Source: Rhizobium sp. JAB6 (GTDB lineage Bacteria; Pseudomonadota; Alphaproteobacteria; Rhizobiales; Rhizobiaceae). From it: a DNA stretch of 64,000 nt. A program made the translations under genes and the position numbers. The stretch spans positions 526,982 through 590,981 of the forward strand of contig NZ_PYJQ01000005.1 in NCBI RefSeq assembly GCF_003024605.1. The letters are read 5' to 3'. The notes under the pieces are model-generated. The model saw only the letters and a program-made list of their open reading frames with translations, was not told the DNA's origin and did no database searches. Position 1 is the first letter of the stretch, and each line of letters starts with the position of its first letter. Below are positions 18,410 through 28,724 of the stretch, piece by piece.

Positions 18410-21400
18410 TCAGCTGCAGCCGCTCGTTGCCCCACACGTGTCGCACTTCTCGCAAGTTCCATTCCGGACCATCGTGAAGTTCTGGCACTCCGTGCACATG
18501 TTGCCGGTGTAGCCCTGCATGATGGAGCGGGCGCGGCGTTCGGATTCCAGCTTCTTGGCTTCCGTCTTGGCATTGGCAGCTTCGCTTGCCGCGTTGTCAC
18601 TGAAGAGGCCGGTCGCGGATTCGGAGATAACTTCCTCTGCGATCTCTTCGGCCAATTCCTTCGCACGCTCCTCATAATCCCGCTTGAAGGCGACGACTTC
18701 GGAGGTCGAGACGGAGCTTGCCGGTTCCAGTTTGCGGACCGTGTTGCCGGCGAAAGCCGTTACCGTGCCGAGCGAGGCAGCGCGGGCAGGGGCAGCCGTT
18801 GCCGAACCCTTGGCTTCAGCTGCCGGACGCTCGCCCGATGTTGGCACCAGCGTCGGCTTGTAGCCGCGGGTCAGGCCCTTGGAGACGACATCGGCCTTGC
18901 CTTCGGAAACACCACGGCCGAGCGCCGTGTTGTTGAAGTCGGAGGTGTCGACATGAGCGAGATCGTGACGGCCGAGATAGGAGATGGCGAGTTCGCGGAA
19001 CACGTAGTCGAGGATTGACGTGGCGTTCTTGATGGCGTCGTTGCCAGTGACGATGCCGGCCGGTTCGAACTTGGTGAAGGTAAAGGCGTCGACATATTCC
19101 TCGAGCGGCACGCCATACTGCAGGCCGAGCGAGACGGAGATCGCGAAGTTGTTGATGAAGGCGCGCAGAGCCGAGCCTTCCTTGTTCATGTCAAGGAAGA
19201 TTTCGCCGAGACGGCCGTCGTCATATTCGCCGGTGCGCAGGAAGATGGTGTGACCGCCGATCTTGGCCTTCTGGGTATAGCCCTTGCGCCGGCTCGGCAG
19301 TTTTTCCTGCGTGCGGATGACCTTTTCGATCACGCGCTCGACGATCTTTTCCGTGATGGTCACTGCCTGCGCGGCTGCGGGAGCCTGCAGGAATTCCTCC
19401 AGCGCATCTTCGTCGCCATCATCCTCGATCAGCGAGGCATTCAGCGGCTGGCTGAGCTTGGAGCCGTCGCGATAGAGCGCATTGGCCTTGAGGCCGAGCT
19501 TCCAGGACAGCATGTAGGCGTTCTTGCAATCCTCGACGGTCGCCTCGTTCGGCATGTTGATCGTCTTGGAGATAGCGCCCGAGATGAACGGCTGGGCTGC
19601 CGCCATCATGCGGATATGGCTTTCGACCGAGAGATAACGCTTGCCGATCTTGCCGCAGGGATTGGCGCAATCGAAGACGGCGAGGTGCTCGTTCTTGAGG
19701 AACGGAGCGCCTTCCAACGTCATGGCGCCGCAGACATGGATGTTCGCGGCCTCGATATCCTTCTTGGTGAAGCCGAGGTGCTCAAGCAGGTTGAAGCTCA
19801 TATCGGCCATCTGCTCGTCGGAAACCTTCAGCGTGCCCTTCAGGAAGTCGGCGCCGAGCGTCCACTGGTTGAAGACGAACTTGATGTCGAAGGCGCTCTT
19901 CAGCGCAGCGTTGACGGCATCGACCTTCTCGGCGGTGAAGCCCTTGGCCTTCAGCGTCGACGGGTTGATGGCCGGAGCCTGGTTCAGGTTGCCGTGGCCG
20001 ACGGCATAAGCCTCGATCTCGGCGATCTGGCTTTCGGAATAGCCGAGCGTGCGCAGTGCTTCCGGAACGGCGCGGTTGATGATCTTGAAGTAGCCGCCGC
20101 CGGCGAGCTTCTTGAACTTCACCAGGGCGAAGTCCGGCTCGATGCCGGTCGTGTCGCAATCCATGACGAGGCCGATCGTGCCCGTCGGCGCAATCACGGT
20201 TGCCTGGGCGTTGCGGTAGCCATGCTTTTCGCCGAGTTCCAGCGCCTTGTCCCAGGCAGCCTTGGCATGAGCGACGAGATCCTGATCCGGATTGTCGGCA
20301 TGGATCAGTGCCACCGGATTGACCGAGAGGCTTTCGTAGCCCGAGGTCTCGCCGTAAGCGGCGCGGCGATGGTTGCGGATGACGCGCAGCATGTTTTCGC
20401 GGTTCGGCTTGAACATCGGGAAGGTCCCGAGTTCGGAAGCCATTTCGGCCGAGGTCGCATAGGCGATGCCGGTCATGATCGCGGTCAGCGAGCCGGCAAT
20501 GGCGCGGGCTTCGTCCGAGTCATAGGGGATGCCCGACGACATCAGCAGGCCGCCGATATTGGCATAGCCGAGGCCGAGCGTCCGGTATTCGTAGGAGAGC
20601 TCGGCGATACGGCGCGAGGGGAACTGCGCCATCATCACGGAGACTTCGAGAACGACGGTCCAAAGGCGGACGGCGTGCTCGTAGTCGGCAATGTTGATGC
20701 GCTTCGTCGCTGCGTCCTTGAAGGTCATCAGGTTCAGCGAAGCGAGGTTGCAGGCCGTATCGTCGAGGAACATGTATTCCGAGCACGGATTGGATGCGCG
20801 GATCGGGCCGGCAGCCGGGCTGGTGTGCCAGTCGTTCATCGTCGTGTTGAAGTGTAGGCCCGGATCGGCCGATGCCCAAGCGGCGTAGGAGATGGATTCC
20901 CACAGGTCGCGGGCCTTCAGCGTCTTGACGACCTTGCCATCCTTGCGGGCGGTCAGGTTCCAGTCGCCATCGTTCTCGACGGCACGCAGAAAGTCGTCCT
21001 TGATGGAGACAGAGTTGTTGGAGTTCTGGCCGGATACGGTGAGATAGGCTTCCGAATCCCAGTCCGTGTCGTAGGTCTTGAACTCGAGATCCTTATAGCC
21101 CTGGCGGGCGAACTGGATGACGCGTTGGACGTAGTTTTCCGGAACCTGGTCCTTCTTGGCGGCGCGGATTTCGCGCTTCAGGGCAGGGTTCTTGGCCGGG
21201 TCGAAGCAATCGTCATTGTCACCCTCGCAATTGACCGTCGCCTTCATGATCGCCTTCAGGTGCTTGGCGACGATCTTGGAGCCGGTGACGAGGGCGGCAA
21301 CCTTCTGCTCTTCCTTGACCTTCCAGTTGATGTATTCCTCGATATCCGGATGGTCGATATCGACGACCACCATCTTGGCGGCGCGCCGCGTCGTGCCGCC

Positions 21401-22210
21401 CGACTTGATGGCGCCGGCAGCGCGGTCGCCGATCTTCAGGAAGCTCATCAGGCCGGAGGAACGACCGCCGCCGGAAAGCTTTTCACCCTCGGCGCGCAGC
21501 ATCGAGAAGTTCGAACCGGTGCCGGAGCCGTATTTGAACAGGCGCGCTTCGCGAACCCAGAGGTCCATGATGCCGCCTTCATTGACGAGATCGTCCTCGA
21601 CCGACTGGATGAAGCAGGCATGCGGCTGCGGATGCTCATAGGCCGACTTGGACTTAGTGAGCTTGCCGGTGAAGGGGTCCACGTAATAGTGGCCCTGGCC
21701 GGGGCCGTCGATGCCGTAGGCCCAATGCATGCCGGTGTTGAACCACTGCGGCGAGTTCGGAGCCACGCGCTGGGTGGCGAGCATATAGGCAAGCTCGTCC
21801 CGGAAAGCGGAAGCATCTTCCTCGGAGGAGAAATAGCCGCCCTTCCAGCCCCAGTAGGTCCAGGTGCCGGCAAGGCGATCGAAGACCTGGCGCGCATCGG
21901 TTTCGGAGCCGCTCTGCTGCTCCTTCGGCAGGTCCTTCATGGCCGCATCGTCGGGAACCGAACGCCACAGGAAGGAGGGAACGTCGTTTTCCTCGACCTT
22001 CTTGAGCTTGGCAGGCACGCCCGCCTTGCGGAAATATTTCTGCGCGAGAATGTCGGCGGCAACCTGCGAGAATTGCGCGGGCACGTCGATGTTCTCGAGG
22101 CGGAACACGATCGAACCGTCAGGATTCTTGATCTCGCTCGTCGCCTTGCGGAATTCGATGTCCGCATAGGGTGACTGGCCGGCCTTCGTAAAACGACGTT
22201 CGATGCGCAT
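18410..22210 (-). CDS. nrdJ: Vitamin B12-dependent (class II) ribonucleoside-diphosphate reductase
   Basis: The 1266-residue enzyme makes deoxyribonucleotides using adenosylcobalamin, without oxygen. Visible marks are the substrate-site cysteine in [22 protein letters not shown], the radical-site region [10 protein letters not shown], the [19 protein letters not shown] loop with its catalytic positions, and the C-terminal redox tail [21 protein letters not shown]. The size matches rhizobial NrdJ, the main RNR of this group. It is monocistronic. A palindrome resembling an NrdR box lies about 170 bases upstream. I see no cobalamin riboswitch, consistent with dNTP-level rather than B12-level control. 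Confidence 0.97.
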   Translation of the reverse strand: MRIERRFTKAGQSPYADIEFRKATSEIKNPDGSIVFRLENIDVPAQFSQVAADILAQKYFRKAGVPAKLKKVEENDVPSFLWRSVPDDAAMKDLPKEQQSGSETDARQVFDRLAGTWTYWGWKGGYFSSEEDASAFRDELAYMLATQRVAPNSPQWFNTGMHWAYGIDGPGQGHYYVDPFTGKLTKSKSAYEHPQPHACFIQSVEDDLVNEGGIMDLWVREARLFKYGSGTGSNFSMLRAEGEKLSGGGRSSGLMSFLKIGDRAAGAIKSGGTTRRAAKMVVVDIDHPDIEEYINWKVKEEQKVAALVTGSKIVAKHLKAIMKATVNCEGDNDDCFDPAKNPALKREIRAAKKDQVPENYVQRVIQFARQGYKDLEFKTYDTDWDSEAYLTVSGQNSNNSVSIKDDFLRAVENDGDWNLTARKDGKVVKTLKARDLWESISYAAWASADPGLHFNTTMNDWHTSPAAGPIRASNPCSEYMFLDDTACNLASLNLMTFKDAATKRINIADYEHAVRLWTVVLEVSVMMAQFPSRRIAELSYEYRTLGLGYANIGGLLMSSGIPYDSDEARAIAGSLTAIMTGIAYATSAEMASELGTFPMFKPNRENMLRVIRNHRRAAYGETSGYESLSVNPVALIHADNPDQDLVAHAKAAWDKALELGEKHGYRNAQATVIAPTGTIGLVMDCDTTGIEPDFALVKFKKLAGGGYFKIINRAVPEALRTLGYSESQIAEIEAYAVGHGNLNQAPAINPSTLKAKGFTAEKVDAVNAALKSAFDIKFVFNQWTLGADFLKGTLKVSDEQMADMSFNLLEHLGFTKKDIEAANIHVCGAMTLEGAPFLKNEHLAVFDCANPCGKIGKRYLSVESHIRMMAAAQPFISGAISKTINMPNEATVEDCKNAYMLSWKLGLKANALYRDGSKLSQPLNASLIEDDGDEDALEEFLQAPAAAQAVTITEKIVERVIEKVIRTQEKLPSRRKGYTQKAKIGGHTIFLRTGEYDDGRLGEIFLDMNKEGSALRAFINNFAISVSLGLQYGVPLEEYVDAFTFTKFEPAGIVTGNDAIKNATSILDYVFRELAISYLGRHDLAHVDTSDFNNTALGRGVSEGKADVVSKGLTRGYKPTLVPTSGERPAAEAKGSATAAPARAASLGTVTAFAGNTVRKLEPASSVSTSEVVAFKRDYEERAKELAEEIAEEVISESATGLFSDNAASEAANAKTEAKKLESERRARSIMQGYTGNMCTECQNFTMVRNGTCEKCDTCGATSGCS

Positions 22211-22344
22211 GGTCCCAATCCTTTATTCGTTGGTGCGCGCCCATATGAAACCGGGCGCAAAAATTCTCATTCCGGCATCGCGAATTCAACGCGCAGCCAG
22301 TCTCTGATCCGCTTTCCGACAGGAGGTGTCATCCGGAGATGTCT

Positions 22345-22391
22345 TTCCTGTATCTTGTGGTGATGGTGGCTGCAAACACTAAATATAGTAT
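22345..22391 (-). promoter_or_regulatory. Candidate paired NrdR boxes upstream of nrdJ
   Basis: A near-palindrome ACACTAAATATAGTAT (22376-22391) resembles the NrdR consensus (ACAC-AT-rich-GTGT). A weaker copy, TTCCTGTATCTTGTGG (22345-22360), is centred 31 bases away, three helical turns, the spacing expected for cooperative NrdR binding. They lie 135-180 bases before the nrdJ start. NrdR represses ribonucleotide reductase genes when dATP is high. The first box is good; the second is speculative. Confidence 0.5.
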
Positions 22392-22872
22392 TAACAGCTT
22401 ATTGCCGCCAGTCCCCGCATATGTTTTTTCGGCAGCATCGATCTCGGCACAAAAAACCTCGCAGCGGGCCACCTGCAAAGGTGAATCGCCTCGAATCCAA
22501 ATCCGATTTCGAATTGAGAACCAGCCCTCGTACCCCGCCTGGCCCAGTCGCCGCCGCGACGTCGTCCATTAACTTTGAAAGACCCGATTCCGTCAAGGGG
22601 TGGTTTGTAACGGATTGCTAACCACAATATCTTGTGGGCTTGCCTGTGGAAACTGGGGAAACGCCAGGAGGCTAAGAGATTCAAGAGGTTGAGGAGGGAT
22701 GCTCGTCCTCCGTGCGACCGTTGGCGCGACAACTATTATTACCGCCGGTGTCGGAAGCGACAAAATTGTGACCGTGACCTCGATGCCATTGGCAGCGCTG
22801 CAAATTCATGCCGTGACGCATCATGATTCGCGTGGAAACCCTTGAATCCCACGTATTCCGGCACTGTGACGT

Positions 22873-22904
22873 CCACTAAATCTAGTGGGCGCCGCAGCGC
22901 CCAC
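22873..22904 (-). terminator. Overlapping alternative hairpins downstream of gpt
   Basis: Two inverted repeats share bases: CCACTA/TAGTGG (22873-22888) and GTGGGCGC/GCGCCCAC (22885-22904, perfect 8-bp stem, loop CGCA). Only one can form at a time. They lie about 80 bases past the gpt stop and may terminate that transcript, but there is no U-run. Confidence 0.35.
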
Positions 22905-22982
22905 CTCTATTACCGCTATTCGAATCATATTTAGGCATCGCGATCAGATCGGGATCGATTCGCGCTGCCGGCAGCCGGCAGA

Positions 22983-23480
22983 TCAGCCGCGGTGACCCTT
23001 GGCGATCGGCTCCTGATAGGTGAAGCCCATGTCCCAGGGGAAGTAGATCCAGGTATCCTGGCTGACCTCTGTGATGAAAGTATCGATGGTGGGAACGCCC
23101 GTCGGCTTGGCGTAGACGCAGGCAAAATGCGCCTTGGGCAGCATCGCGCGAACTTCGAGAGCCGTCTTGCCGGTATCGGTGAGGTCGTCGATGACGAGGA
23201 CGCCTTCGCCGCCGTTGACCGACAGTTCCGGTGCGATGCCCTTGAGCAGGTTCATTTCGCCCTGGCTGGAATAGTCGTGATAGGAGGCGACACAGACCGT
23301 CTCGATCAGCCGGATATTGAGCTCGCGCGAGATGATGGCGGCCGGCACGAGGCCGCCGCGGGTGATGCAGACGATCGCCTTGAATTCGCGGTTGAGGCCG
23401 GCAAGCCGCCAGGCAAGCGCGCGCGCATCGCGGTGGAACTGATCCCAGGATACGGGAAAGGCTTTATCGGGCAGGGACAT
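22983..23480 (-). CDS. gpt: Xanthine phosphoribosyltransferase
   Basis: Gpt salvages xanthine and guanine to XMP and GMP using PRPP. The 165-residue protein has the type I phosphoribosyltransferase loop [14 protein letters not shown] and opens [26 protein letters not shown], as in Gpt. Its C-terminus [17 protein letters not shown] fits too. The frame stays open 30 residues upstream to 23570, but that extension is Ala/Arg-rich without match, so the ATG at 23480 is used. It appears monocistronic. Confidence 0.93.
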   Translation of the reverse strand: MSLPDKAFPVSWDQFHRDARALAWRLAGLNREFKAIVCITRGGLVPAAIISRELNIRLIETVCVASYHDYSSQGEMNLLKGIAPELSVNGGEGVLVIDDLTDTGKTALEVRAMLPKAHFACVYAKPTGVPTIDTFITEVSQDTWIYFPWDMGFTYQEPIAKGHRG

Positions 23481-23795
23481 GGCAGAAAGCTCCGGGGCAT
23501 GGAATAACGACGCACCGGCGGCGCCGGCGACCCTCAGCAGACCCCGCGCCGGGCGCGGACCAAGAACCAAATCCGGAACGCGATTCGCTTGCTATCTGCT
23601 TGAACAGGATCTCATCCGGGAAAAGCCTGGGCTTTTCGGGATCATGCCCCTTCGACCGCGCGAACGGTTCCCTGGCGGGAATTCTGTCATCGGTCGCTGC
23701 TTTCTGCTGGATTTACTGGCAAAAGGCAATAGCTGCAAAGTGTGCAACCGGTGCGCATTCACACCGGTTGCCACAAGATATGAGCTTTGAGCCGC
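23481..23795. other. 315-base gap between gpt and universal stress gene
   Basis: No supported gene. It contains a perfect 10-bp inverted repeat GCAACCGGTG/CACCGGTTGC at 23744-23771 just past the stop of the stress-protein gene, probably its transcription end, and must contain the gpt promoter nearer 23500. Confidence 0.4.
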
Positions 23796-24641
23796 TCAGC
23801 GCGCCAGCAGCGTCATCGCTGTCATCGAGTGCAGCAGGGTGCGCGTCGTGCCGCCGAAGATCATCTGCCACAGCCAGGAATGTGTATAGGCACCCATGAC
23901 CAGCAGATCGATGCTATCGTCGGCCAGGCGGTTTTCGATGACCTGCGATGGTGTCGATTTGCCGATGCAGGCTGCCGTCTCGAACTTGGCGCGCACTCCA
24001 TGGCGCGTCAGCGCCGCGGCTATCCGGACACCGGTTTCCTTGGACGGATGCGGGTCCTTTTCCGACGTGCTGACGGAAAGGATCTCGACCGAATCCGCAG
24101 CCTTGAGGAAAGGCAGTGCGTCGAAGGTGGCGCGCGCCACTTCCTTCGAGCCGTTCCAGGCGATCAGCACGCGGCGGATGGGCTTCGGTTCCTTGAGAAT
24201 GTAAGGAATCAACAGAACCGGCCGGCCGCTGTCGAACAGGAAGGTTTCGACATCGACCTGGGTATCGGCGTATTTCGACGGATCCGGCTGCACGGCAACG
24301 AGGAGATCGGCGCTGCGGGCGCTTTCGATCAATGGCTCGGTGCCGTAGCCGACCGAACTGGCAAAGCTGTGCCATTCGTAATCCAGGCCGGCGGCTTCCA
24401 TCTTAGAGCGGAACAGCCTCTCAATGTCGAGCGCCTGATTATGGGCAACATCCTGAAGTGCCTGGACCGCGACAGGATCCGGAATCTCCATCGGCGCCAC
24501 CAGCGGCACGGTCGAGACGATTTCCGCATGAAGCCCGATCACATGGGCGCCGTGCTCCCTTGCCAGCGCGGCTGAGAACTCCGCCGCGACGCGCGTATTG
24601 TCGGGATTGTCGAGAACGGTCACTATCGTTTTATAGGACAT
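23796..24641 (-). CDS. Universal stress protein (tandem UspA domains)
   Basis: A soluble 281-residue protein made of two UspA-like halves. The first starts MSYKTIVTVLDNPDNTRVAAEFSAALA; the second begins RRVLIAWNGSKEVARATFDALPFLKAA and ends with IDLLVMGAYTHSWLWQMIFGGTTRTLL, the UspA C-terminal nucleotide-loop region. Such proteins bind ATP or related ligands and aid stress survival; the precise role is unknown. The ATG at 24641 is preferred over 24656 because GGGAGA lies seven bases before it. Monocistronic. Confidence 0.9.
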   Translation of the reverse strand: MSYKTIVTVLDNPDNTRVAAEFSAALAREHGAHVIGLHAEIVSTVPLVAPMEIPDPVAVQALQDVAHNQALDIERLFRSKMEAAGLDYEWHSFASSVGYGTEPLIESARSADLLVAVQPDPSKYADTQVDVETFLFDSGRPVLLIPYILKEPKPIRRVLIAWNGSKEVARATFDALPFLKAADSVEILSVSTSEKDPHPSKETGVRIAAALTRHGVRAKFETAACIGKSTPSQVIENRLADDSIDLLVMGAYTHSWLWQMIFGGTTRTLLHSMTAMTLLAR

Positions 24642-24874
24642 GAAGAGATCTCCCATGCGGAAGGGTTGGATCGGATCATGATATCAACATTCCGCTGCAA
24701 GATAATGCTCTGAATGGTCTCAGAGTTCCCCGGAAAGCACACGTCCTCGTTGAACGTCACGCCTCGGCCGACTGATTTTCCGTAGAGCCCCGCGCGTCAT
24801 ATCTGACGCGCAAAGGTCCCAATAGTACTTTAAGTCTGCTGCATAATTGCCTGAATCGATTTCGATTTAAGGAA

Positions 24875-25630
24875 TTATGCGGTCGCTTTCGACTGACGGA
24901 TGGTTTCGATCATCGCGCGCACTTCGGCTGCGACACTTTCAACGAGTTCGGCGGACCGGCCCCTGACGACGATCTCGGTGGAGAAGAATTGGCCGACATA
25001 ACGCGGGTAGGAGCCGATGCTGGTATCGGGATGTGCCTTCTGGATGAGGCCGAGCGGCGTGCCGATCTCGCCTTCGCCATAGGGGCAGGAAATCGCTGTC
25101 GATAGCACCTGTGCCCCGGTCCTGAGCGTCGGCATGACATTGTCGAGCATCGCCTGGAAGACCTGCGGCACACCGGCCATGACATAGACATTCCCGATGT
25201 TGAAGCCGGGTGCGGTCGAGACCGGATTGGCGATATGCTTCGATCCCACGGGCATGCGGGCCATGCGCTGGCGAGCCTCGGTGAATTCCATCTCGCGCCG
25301 TGCATACATTTCGCCCATGATCCGCATCGCCTCGGCATCGTGCTGGCAGGGCACGCCAAAGGCCTTGGCCACGGCATCTGCCGTGATGTCGTCATGAGTC
25401 GGACCGATGCCGCCAGAGGTGAAGACGTAATCATATTGGCCGCGCAGAGCGTTCAGCGCGGCCACGATGGCATCCTCATCGTCGGCCACGATGCGGACTT
25501 CCTTCAGGTCGATGCCGGCCAGCAGCAGCACATCGGCAAGATGGCCGATATTCTTGTCCTTGGTCCGGCCGGAGAGCAGTTCGTCGCCGATGGCCAGCAT
25601 GGCGGCTGTGACAATGATTTCGTTCGACAT
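24875..25630 (-). CDS. CinA N-terminal-type molybdopterin-binding domain protein
   Basis: At 251 residues this corresponds only to the MoaB/Mog-like domain of CinA. Marks are TAAMLAIGDELLSGRTKDKN, the loop VFTSGGIGPTHDDIT and APGFNIGNVYVMAGVP. Full CinA also has a C-terminal NMN-deamidase (PncC) domain, which is missing here; in many alphaproteobacteria PncC is a separate gene. The N-terminal domain in other bacteria hydrolyses ADP-ribose, so this may belong to NAD recycling. It diverges from wrbA across 240 bases. Confidence 0.9.
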   Translation of the reverse strand: MSNEIIVTAAMLAIGDELLSGRTKDKNIGHLADVLLLAGIDLKEVRIVADDEDAIVAALNALRGQYDYVFTSGGIGPTHDDITADAVAKAFGVPCQHDAEAMRIMGEMYARREMEFTEARQRMARMPVGSKHIANPVSTAPGFNIGNVYVMAGVPQVFQAMLDNVMPTLRTGAQVLSTAISCPYGEGEIGTPLGLIQKAHPDTSIGSYPRYVGQFFSTEIVVRGRSAELVESVAAEVRAMIETIRQSKATA

Positions 25631-25871
25631 GAAGATATCCAGGACAATGCGCAGTCGGCGCGTTCAAAAAGGTCCGGGATAGGTAGCGCCGTTTGCGGCG
25701 AATGCAAACGCTGGTTTTCGCGCGACCGCCGGACCCGGCGAATATTGCAAATGAAATTCCGTCTACGCAAGATGAACAGTGCGTTCTGAGCCCTGGGGGC
25801 TGTGCCTCCGTCGTATCGCTGATACAACATTCCCCGACATTCAACGCGTCCAACAAACGGGAGACGTTCTT

Positions 25872-26471
25872 ATGGCTAAGGTTCTGGTTCTCTATTATTC
25901 CTCGTACGGTCATATTGAGAAGATGGCTTATGCCGTCGCGGAAGGTGCAAAGTCCGCCGGTGCAGACGTCACCGTCAAGCGTGTGCCCGAACTCGTTCCG
26001 GAAGACGTCGCCAAGGCCTCTCACTTCAAGCTCGATCAGGAAGCCCCGATCGCAACCCCGGACGAACTGGCAGACTACGACGCCATCATCGTCGGCGCCG
26101 GCACGCGCTTTGGCACGGTCGCCTCGCAGATGCGCAATTTCTGGGATCAGACCGGCGGCCTCTGGTTCAACGGCAAGCTCGTCGGCAAGGTCGGTTCGGT
26201 CTTCACCTCGTCCGCAACGCAGCACGGCGGCCAGGAATCAACCATCCTCGGCTTCATCCCGACCTTCCTGCACCAGGGCATGGCCGTCGTCGGTCTTCCT
26301 TACGCCTTCCAGGGCCAGATGGGCACGGAAGAAGTCAAGGGGGGCTCGCCCTACGGCGCCTCCACCATCACCAATGGCGACGGCTCCCGCCAGCCTTCTG
26401 AAATCGAACTGGAAGCCGCAAAGTATCAGGGCGCACACGTCGCCAAGATCGCGGCCAAGCTCACGGCCTAA
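25872..26471 (+). CDS. wrbA: NAD(P)H:quinone oxidoreductase WrbA
   Basis: A flavodoxin-like FMN enzyme of 199 residues that reduces quinones by two electrons, avoiding semiquinone radicals. It has the phosphate loop [12 protein letters not shown], the isoalloxazine segments [21 protein letters not shown] and [13 protein letters not shown], and the WrbA insert [16 protein letters not shown]. The chosen start follows GGGAGACG (25858-25865) closely. It ends in a good terminator at 26498-26523 before a tRNA gene on the other strand. Confidence 0.96.
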   Translation: MAKVLVLYYSSYGHIEKMAYAVAEGAKSAGADVTVKRVPELVPEDVAKASHFKLDQEAPIATPDELADYDAIIVGAGTRFGTVASQMRNFWDQTGGLWFNGKLVGKVGSVFTSSATQHGGQESTILGFIPTFLHQGMAVVGLPYAFQGQMGTEEVKGGSPYGASTITNGDGSRQPSEIELEAAKYQGAHVAKIAAKLTA

Positions 26472-26497
26472 ATTTGAAAGTTCTGCAAATGTGGAAG

Positions 26498-26523
26498 AGG
26501 CGCGGCGAAAGCTGCGCCTTTTT
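26498..26523 (+). terminator. Rho-independent terminator of wrbA
   Basis: AGGCGCGGC and GCTGCGCCT pair (one G-U) around a GAAA tetraloop, followed by a run of five T. Confidence 0.85.
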
Positions 26524-26550
26524 CATTGGGATTTTGATGGAATTCGATTT

Positions 26551-26636
26551 TGGTGCGGACGACGGGGGTCGAACCCGTACAGCCAAAGGCCGAGGGATTT
26601 TAAGTCCCTTGCGTCTACCAGTTTCGCCACGTCCGC
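26551..26636 (-). tRNA. tRNA-Leu (anticodon TAA)
   Basis: On the minus strand an 86-base class II tRNA folds with acceptor GCGGACG/CGTCCGC, discriminator A and encoded CCA. The anticodon loop reads ACTTAAAAT (TAA), the variable arm is long, and GGTTCGACCCC forms the T arm. It decodes UUA and UUG codons. I see no attachment-site duplication or mobile DNA beside it. Confidence 0.97.
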
Positions 26637-26990
26637 GTGCCTTTCCCATCAAGCACTTGAGCGATTCAGTCAAGGAAATGTTTTGCGGGAGGGATTTGAT
26701 CTGTGTGGCTCAGCCCGGCTGACCCAGGCGAAGCCCGCCGGAACCGACGGATCGGTTTTAGGGCGGGCCTCTAACCATCATCATGATGGCTGTATCATAT
26801 TGGACGCAGGGGGAGCTTGGCTGTCAATTCACAGATTTAGGGGTTTCGACAGTCAGGGGCATAAATGGTTAATGACTTGTTCGGTGCGGCCAATCTCGCC
26901 ATGGCAGGACCAAAAGCGCGCTAAACAGGCTTTCTTTGCTCATCTTTCCTGTGTCATAGCGGGGATGGATTGAAGAAGGACGGATAGACC
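26637..26990. other. 354-base intergenic region tRNA-Leu / ilvA
   Basis: No gene is supported. It should contain the tRNA-Leu promoter on the minus strand and the ilvA promoter on the plus strand. The only structure seen is a short palindrome CCATCATCATGATGG at 26777-26791. Confidence 0.4.
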
Positions 26991-28241
26991 GTGGACAAAC
27001 AGACTGTTCTCGAAGCCAAAGAGGCCATGCGTGGTCTCTTTCCCGCAACGCCGCTGCAGCTGAACGAGCATCTCTCCGCCCGCTATGGCGCCGATATCTG
27101 GCTGAAGCGGGAGGATCTGACGCCGGTTCGTTCCTACAAGATCCGCGGGGCCTTCAATTTCTTCCGCAAGGTGATCGCTGCGGGCGGCACGGGAAAGACC
27201 TTCGTCTGCGCATCCGCCGGCAATCACGCCCAGGGCTTTGCCTTCGTCTGCCGTCATTTCGGCGTGCCAGGCGTGGTCTATATGCCTGTGACGACGCCGC
27301 AGCAGAAGATCGACAAGACCCGCATCTTCGGCGGCGAGTTCATTACCATCAAGCTCTTCGGCGATTTCTTCGACCAGTGCTATCAGGCCGCACGCGAGCA
27401 TGTTGAACGTATCGATGGCGTCATGGTGCCCCCTTTCGATCATGCCGATATTATCGAAGGGCAGGCGACGGTTGCTGCCGAGATTGCCGAGCAGCTGCCG
27501 GAAGGCGTCATCGCCGATTGCGTCCTTCTGCCTGTCGGCGGCGGCGGTCTTGCTGCGGGCATCACCGGCTATTTTGCCGATAAGCTTCCGCGTGATGCCT
27601 TCACCTTCGCCGAGCCCGCCGGAGCGCCGAGCCTGCGCCGCAGCATCGAGGCGGGGCAGGTGGTCACTCTTGCCAAGGTCGATAATTTCGTCGATGGCGC
27701 TGCCGTCGGCCGTATCGGCGAGCTGAACTTCGCCGCGCTGAAGGGTTTTGCGGCCGATCAGGTCAAGCTCATCGAGGAAAACGCCATCTGCGTTACCATC
27801 ATCGATATGCTGAATGTCGAAGGCGTCGTACTGGAGCCGGCCGGCGCTCTGGCGATCACGGCGCTGGAAAAGCTCGATCGCGACAGCATCCGCGGCAAGA
27901 CGATCGTCGCGGTCGTCTCCGGCGGCAATTTCGATTTCGAGCGCCTGCCCGATGTCAAGGAGCGCGCCATGCGCTACGCGGGCTTGAAGAAATACTTCAT
28001 TCTGCGCCTGGCGCAGCGCCCCGGCGCGCTTCGCGATTTCCTCAACATGCTCGGGCCGGAAGACGATATCGCCCGCTTCGAATATCTGAAGAAGAGCGCT
28101 CGCAATTTCGGCTCCATCCTGATCGGCATCGAGACCAAGAATCCCGATAATTTCAAGCAGCTTATCGCGAACTTCGAAAGTTCCGGCATGGGTTATGAGG
28201 ACATCACCGAAAACGAGATCCTGGCAAACCTGATCATTTGA
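26991..28241 (+). CDS. ilvA: Threonine ammonia-lyase (threonine dehydratase), biosynthetic
   Basis: IlvA converts threonine to 2-oxobutanoate, the first committed step of isoleucine synthesis. The 416-residue PLP enzyme has the Schiff-base lysine K50 in RSYKIRGAFNF, the SAGNHAQGFAF loop, glycine-rich PVGGGGLAAGI, and a C-terminal ACT-like regulatory domain (about 325-416, YFILRLAQRPGALRDFL) that should sense isoleucine. The start is GTG at 26991, with GAAGGACGG upstream. It is followed 37 bases later by the HlyU-family gene and may be cotranscribed with it. Confidence 0.95.
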   Translation: MDKQTVLEAKEAMRGLFPATPLQLNEHLSARYGADIWLKREDLTPVRSYKIRGAFNFFRKVIAAGGTGKTFVCASAGNHAQGFAFVCRHFGVPGVVYMPVTTPQQKIDKTRIFGGEFITIKLFGDFFDQCYQAAREHVERIDGVMVPPFDHADIIEGQATVAAEIAEQLPEGVIADCVLLPVGGGGLAAGITGYFADKLPRDAFTFAEPAGAPSLRRSIEAGQVVTLAKVDNFVDGAAVGRIGELNFAALKGFAADQVKLIEENAICVTIIDMLNVEGVVLEPAGALAITALEKLDRDSIRGKTIVAVVSGGNFDFERLPDVKERAMRYAGLKKYFILRLAQRPGALRDFLNMLGPEDDIARFEYLKKSARNFGSILIGIETKNPDNFKQLIANFESSGMGYEDITENEILANLII

Positions 28242-28278
28242 CTTTGCGACCCTGCAACCTTCATGCTAAAGGCGATCC

Positions 28279-28617
28279 ATGGCTTCGTTCTTTTCAAATA
28301 TCCTTTCGATTTTCACCGGTGGCGCATCGCAGGCCGACGCTGAAAAATCCGGCGGCTCGACGGTCAGCGTCGAACCCCAGGTGCATGCCGGCTGCACGAT
28401 CTATGCGACGCCGCAGCGCGAGGGCAGCCAGTTCCGGCTCATGGGCCGGATTGAGAAGGATGTGAACGGCGAGATCCTGGTGCGCAATTTCATCCGCGCC
28501 GATGTCTTTACCTCGTTGGACGATGCCGTGGAATCGACCTTCCGCAAGGGCCAGCAGATCATCGACCAGAACGGTGCCGGCCTCTTCGGCGATGGCGAAA
28601 AGGTTCGCCAGGTCTGA
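28279..28617 (+). CDS. HlyU-family protein
   Basis: This 112-residue protein matches the short alphaproteobacterial HlyU family: MASFFSNILSIFTGG, GCTIYATPQREGSQFRLMGRIEKDVNGE, FIRADVFTSLDDAVESTFRKG. Database annotation calls the family a transcriptional activator after Vibrio HlyU, but the Vibrio protein is a winged-helix ArsR-like repressor antagonist and this one shows no clear HTH, so its DNA binding is doubtful. It follows ilvA closely on the same strand and ends before a hairpin at 28654-28683. Confidence 0.75.
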   Translation: MASFFSNILSIFTGGASQADAEKSGGSTVSVEPQVHAGCTIYATPQREGSQFRLMGRIEKDVNGEILVRNFIRADVFTSLDDAVESTFRKGQQIIDQNGAGLFGDGEKVRQV

Positions 28618-28653
28618 TATCGAGCGCATTTACTTAACAGGTGCCTGATGCAG

Positions 28654-28683
28654 GGGCCGCCTTTGCATCTGCTTTGGCGGCCC
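28654..28683. terminator. Hairpin between convergent HlyU-family and SDR genes
   Basis: GGGCCGCC (28654-28661) pairs with GGCGGCCC (28676-28683) across a 14-base loop. Its position between convergent genes suggests a shared terminator, although T-runs are weak. Confidence 0.45.
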
Positions 28684-28724
28684 ATAACACCCACTTACAA
28701 TTGATGGCTGATAATTCGCAGGGC

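Larger units (their letters stand above)
22211..22982. other. 772-base intergenic region nrdJ / gpt
   Basis: No gene is convincing here. It holds the nrdJ promoter region with NrdR-box-like palindromes (22345-22391) and, near the gpt end, a pair of mutually exclusive hairpins (22873-22904). The middle (22420-22860) has only short frames on both strands without domains. Confidence 0.5.

Noticed and set aside
19250..20857. 535-residue open frame antisense to nrdJ
   Set aside because: Mirror of the conserved nrdJ coding region; composition typical of antisense frames.
22211..22420. Cobalamin riboswitch before nrdJ
   Set aside because: Expected conserved B12-box and helices are not seen; NrdR-like sites explain regulation better.
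26551..26636. Integration site at tRNA-Leu
   Set aside because: No integrase, repeated tRNA end or composition shift nearby.
25693..26973. 426-residue plus-strand frame across wrbA and tRNA-Leu
   Set aside because: Runs through a tRNA gene and a terminator in another frame from wrbA; Ser/Pro/Arg-rich noise.
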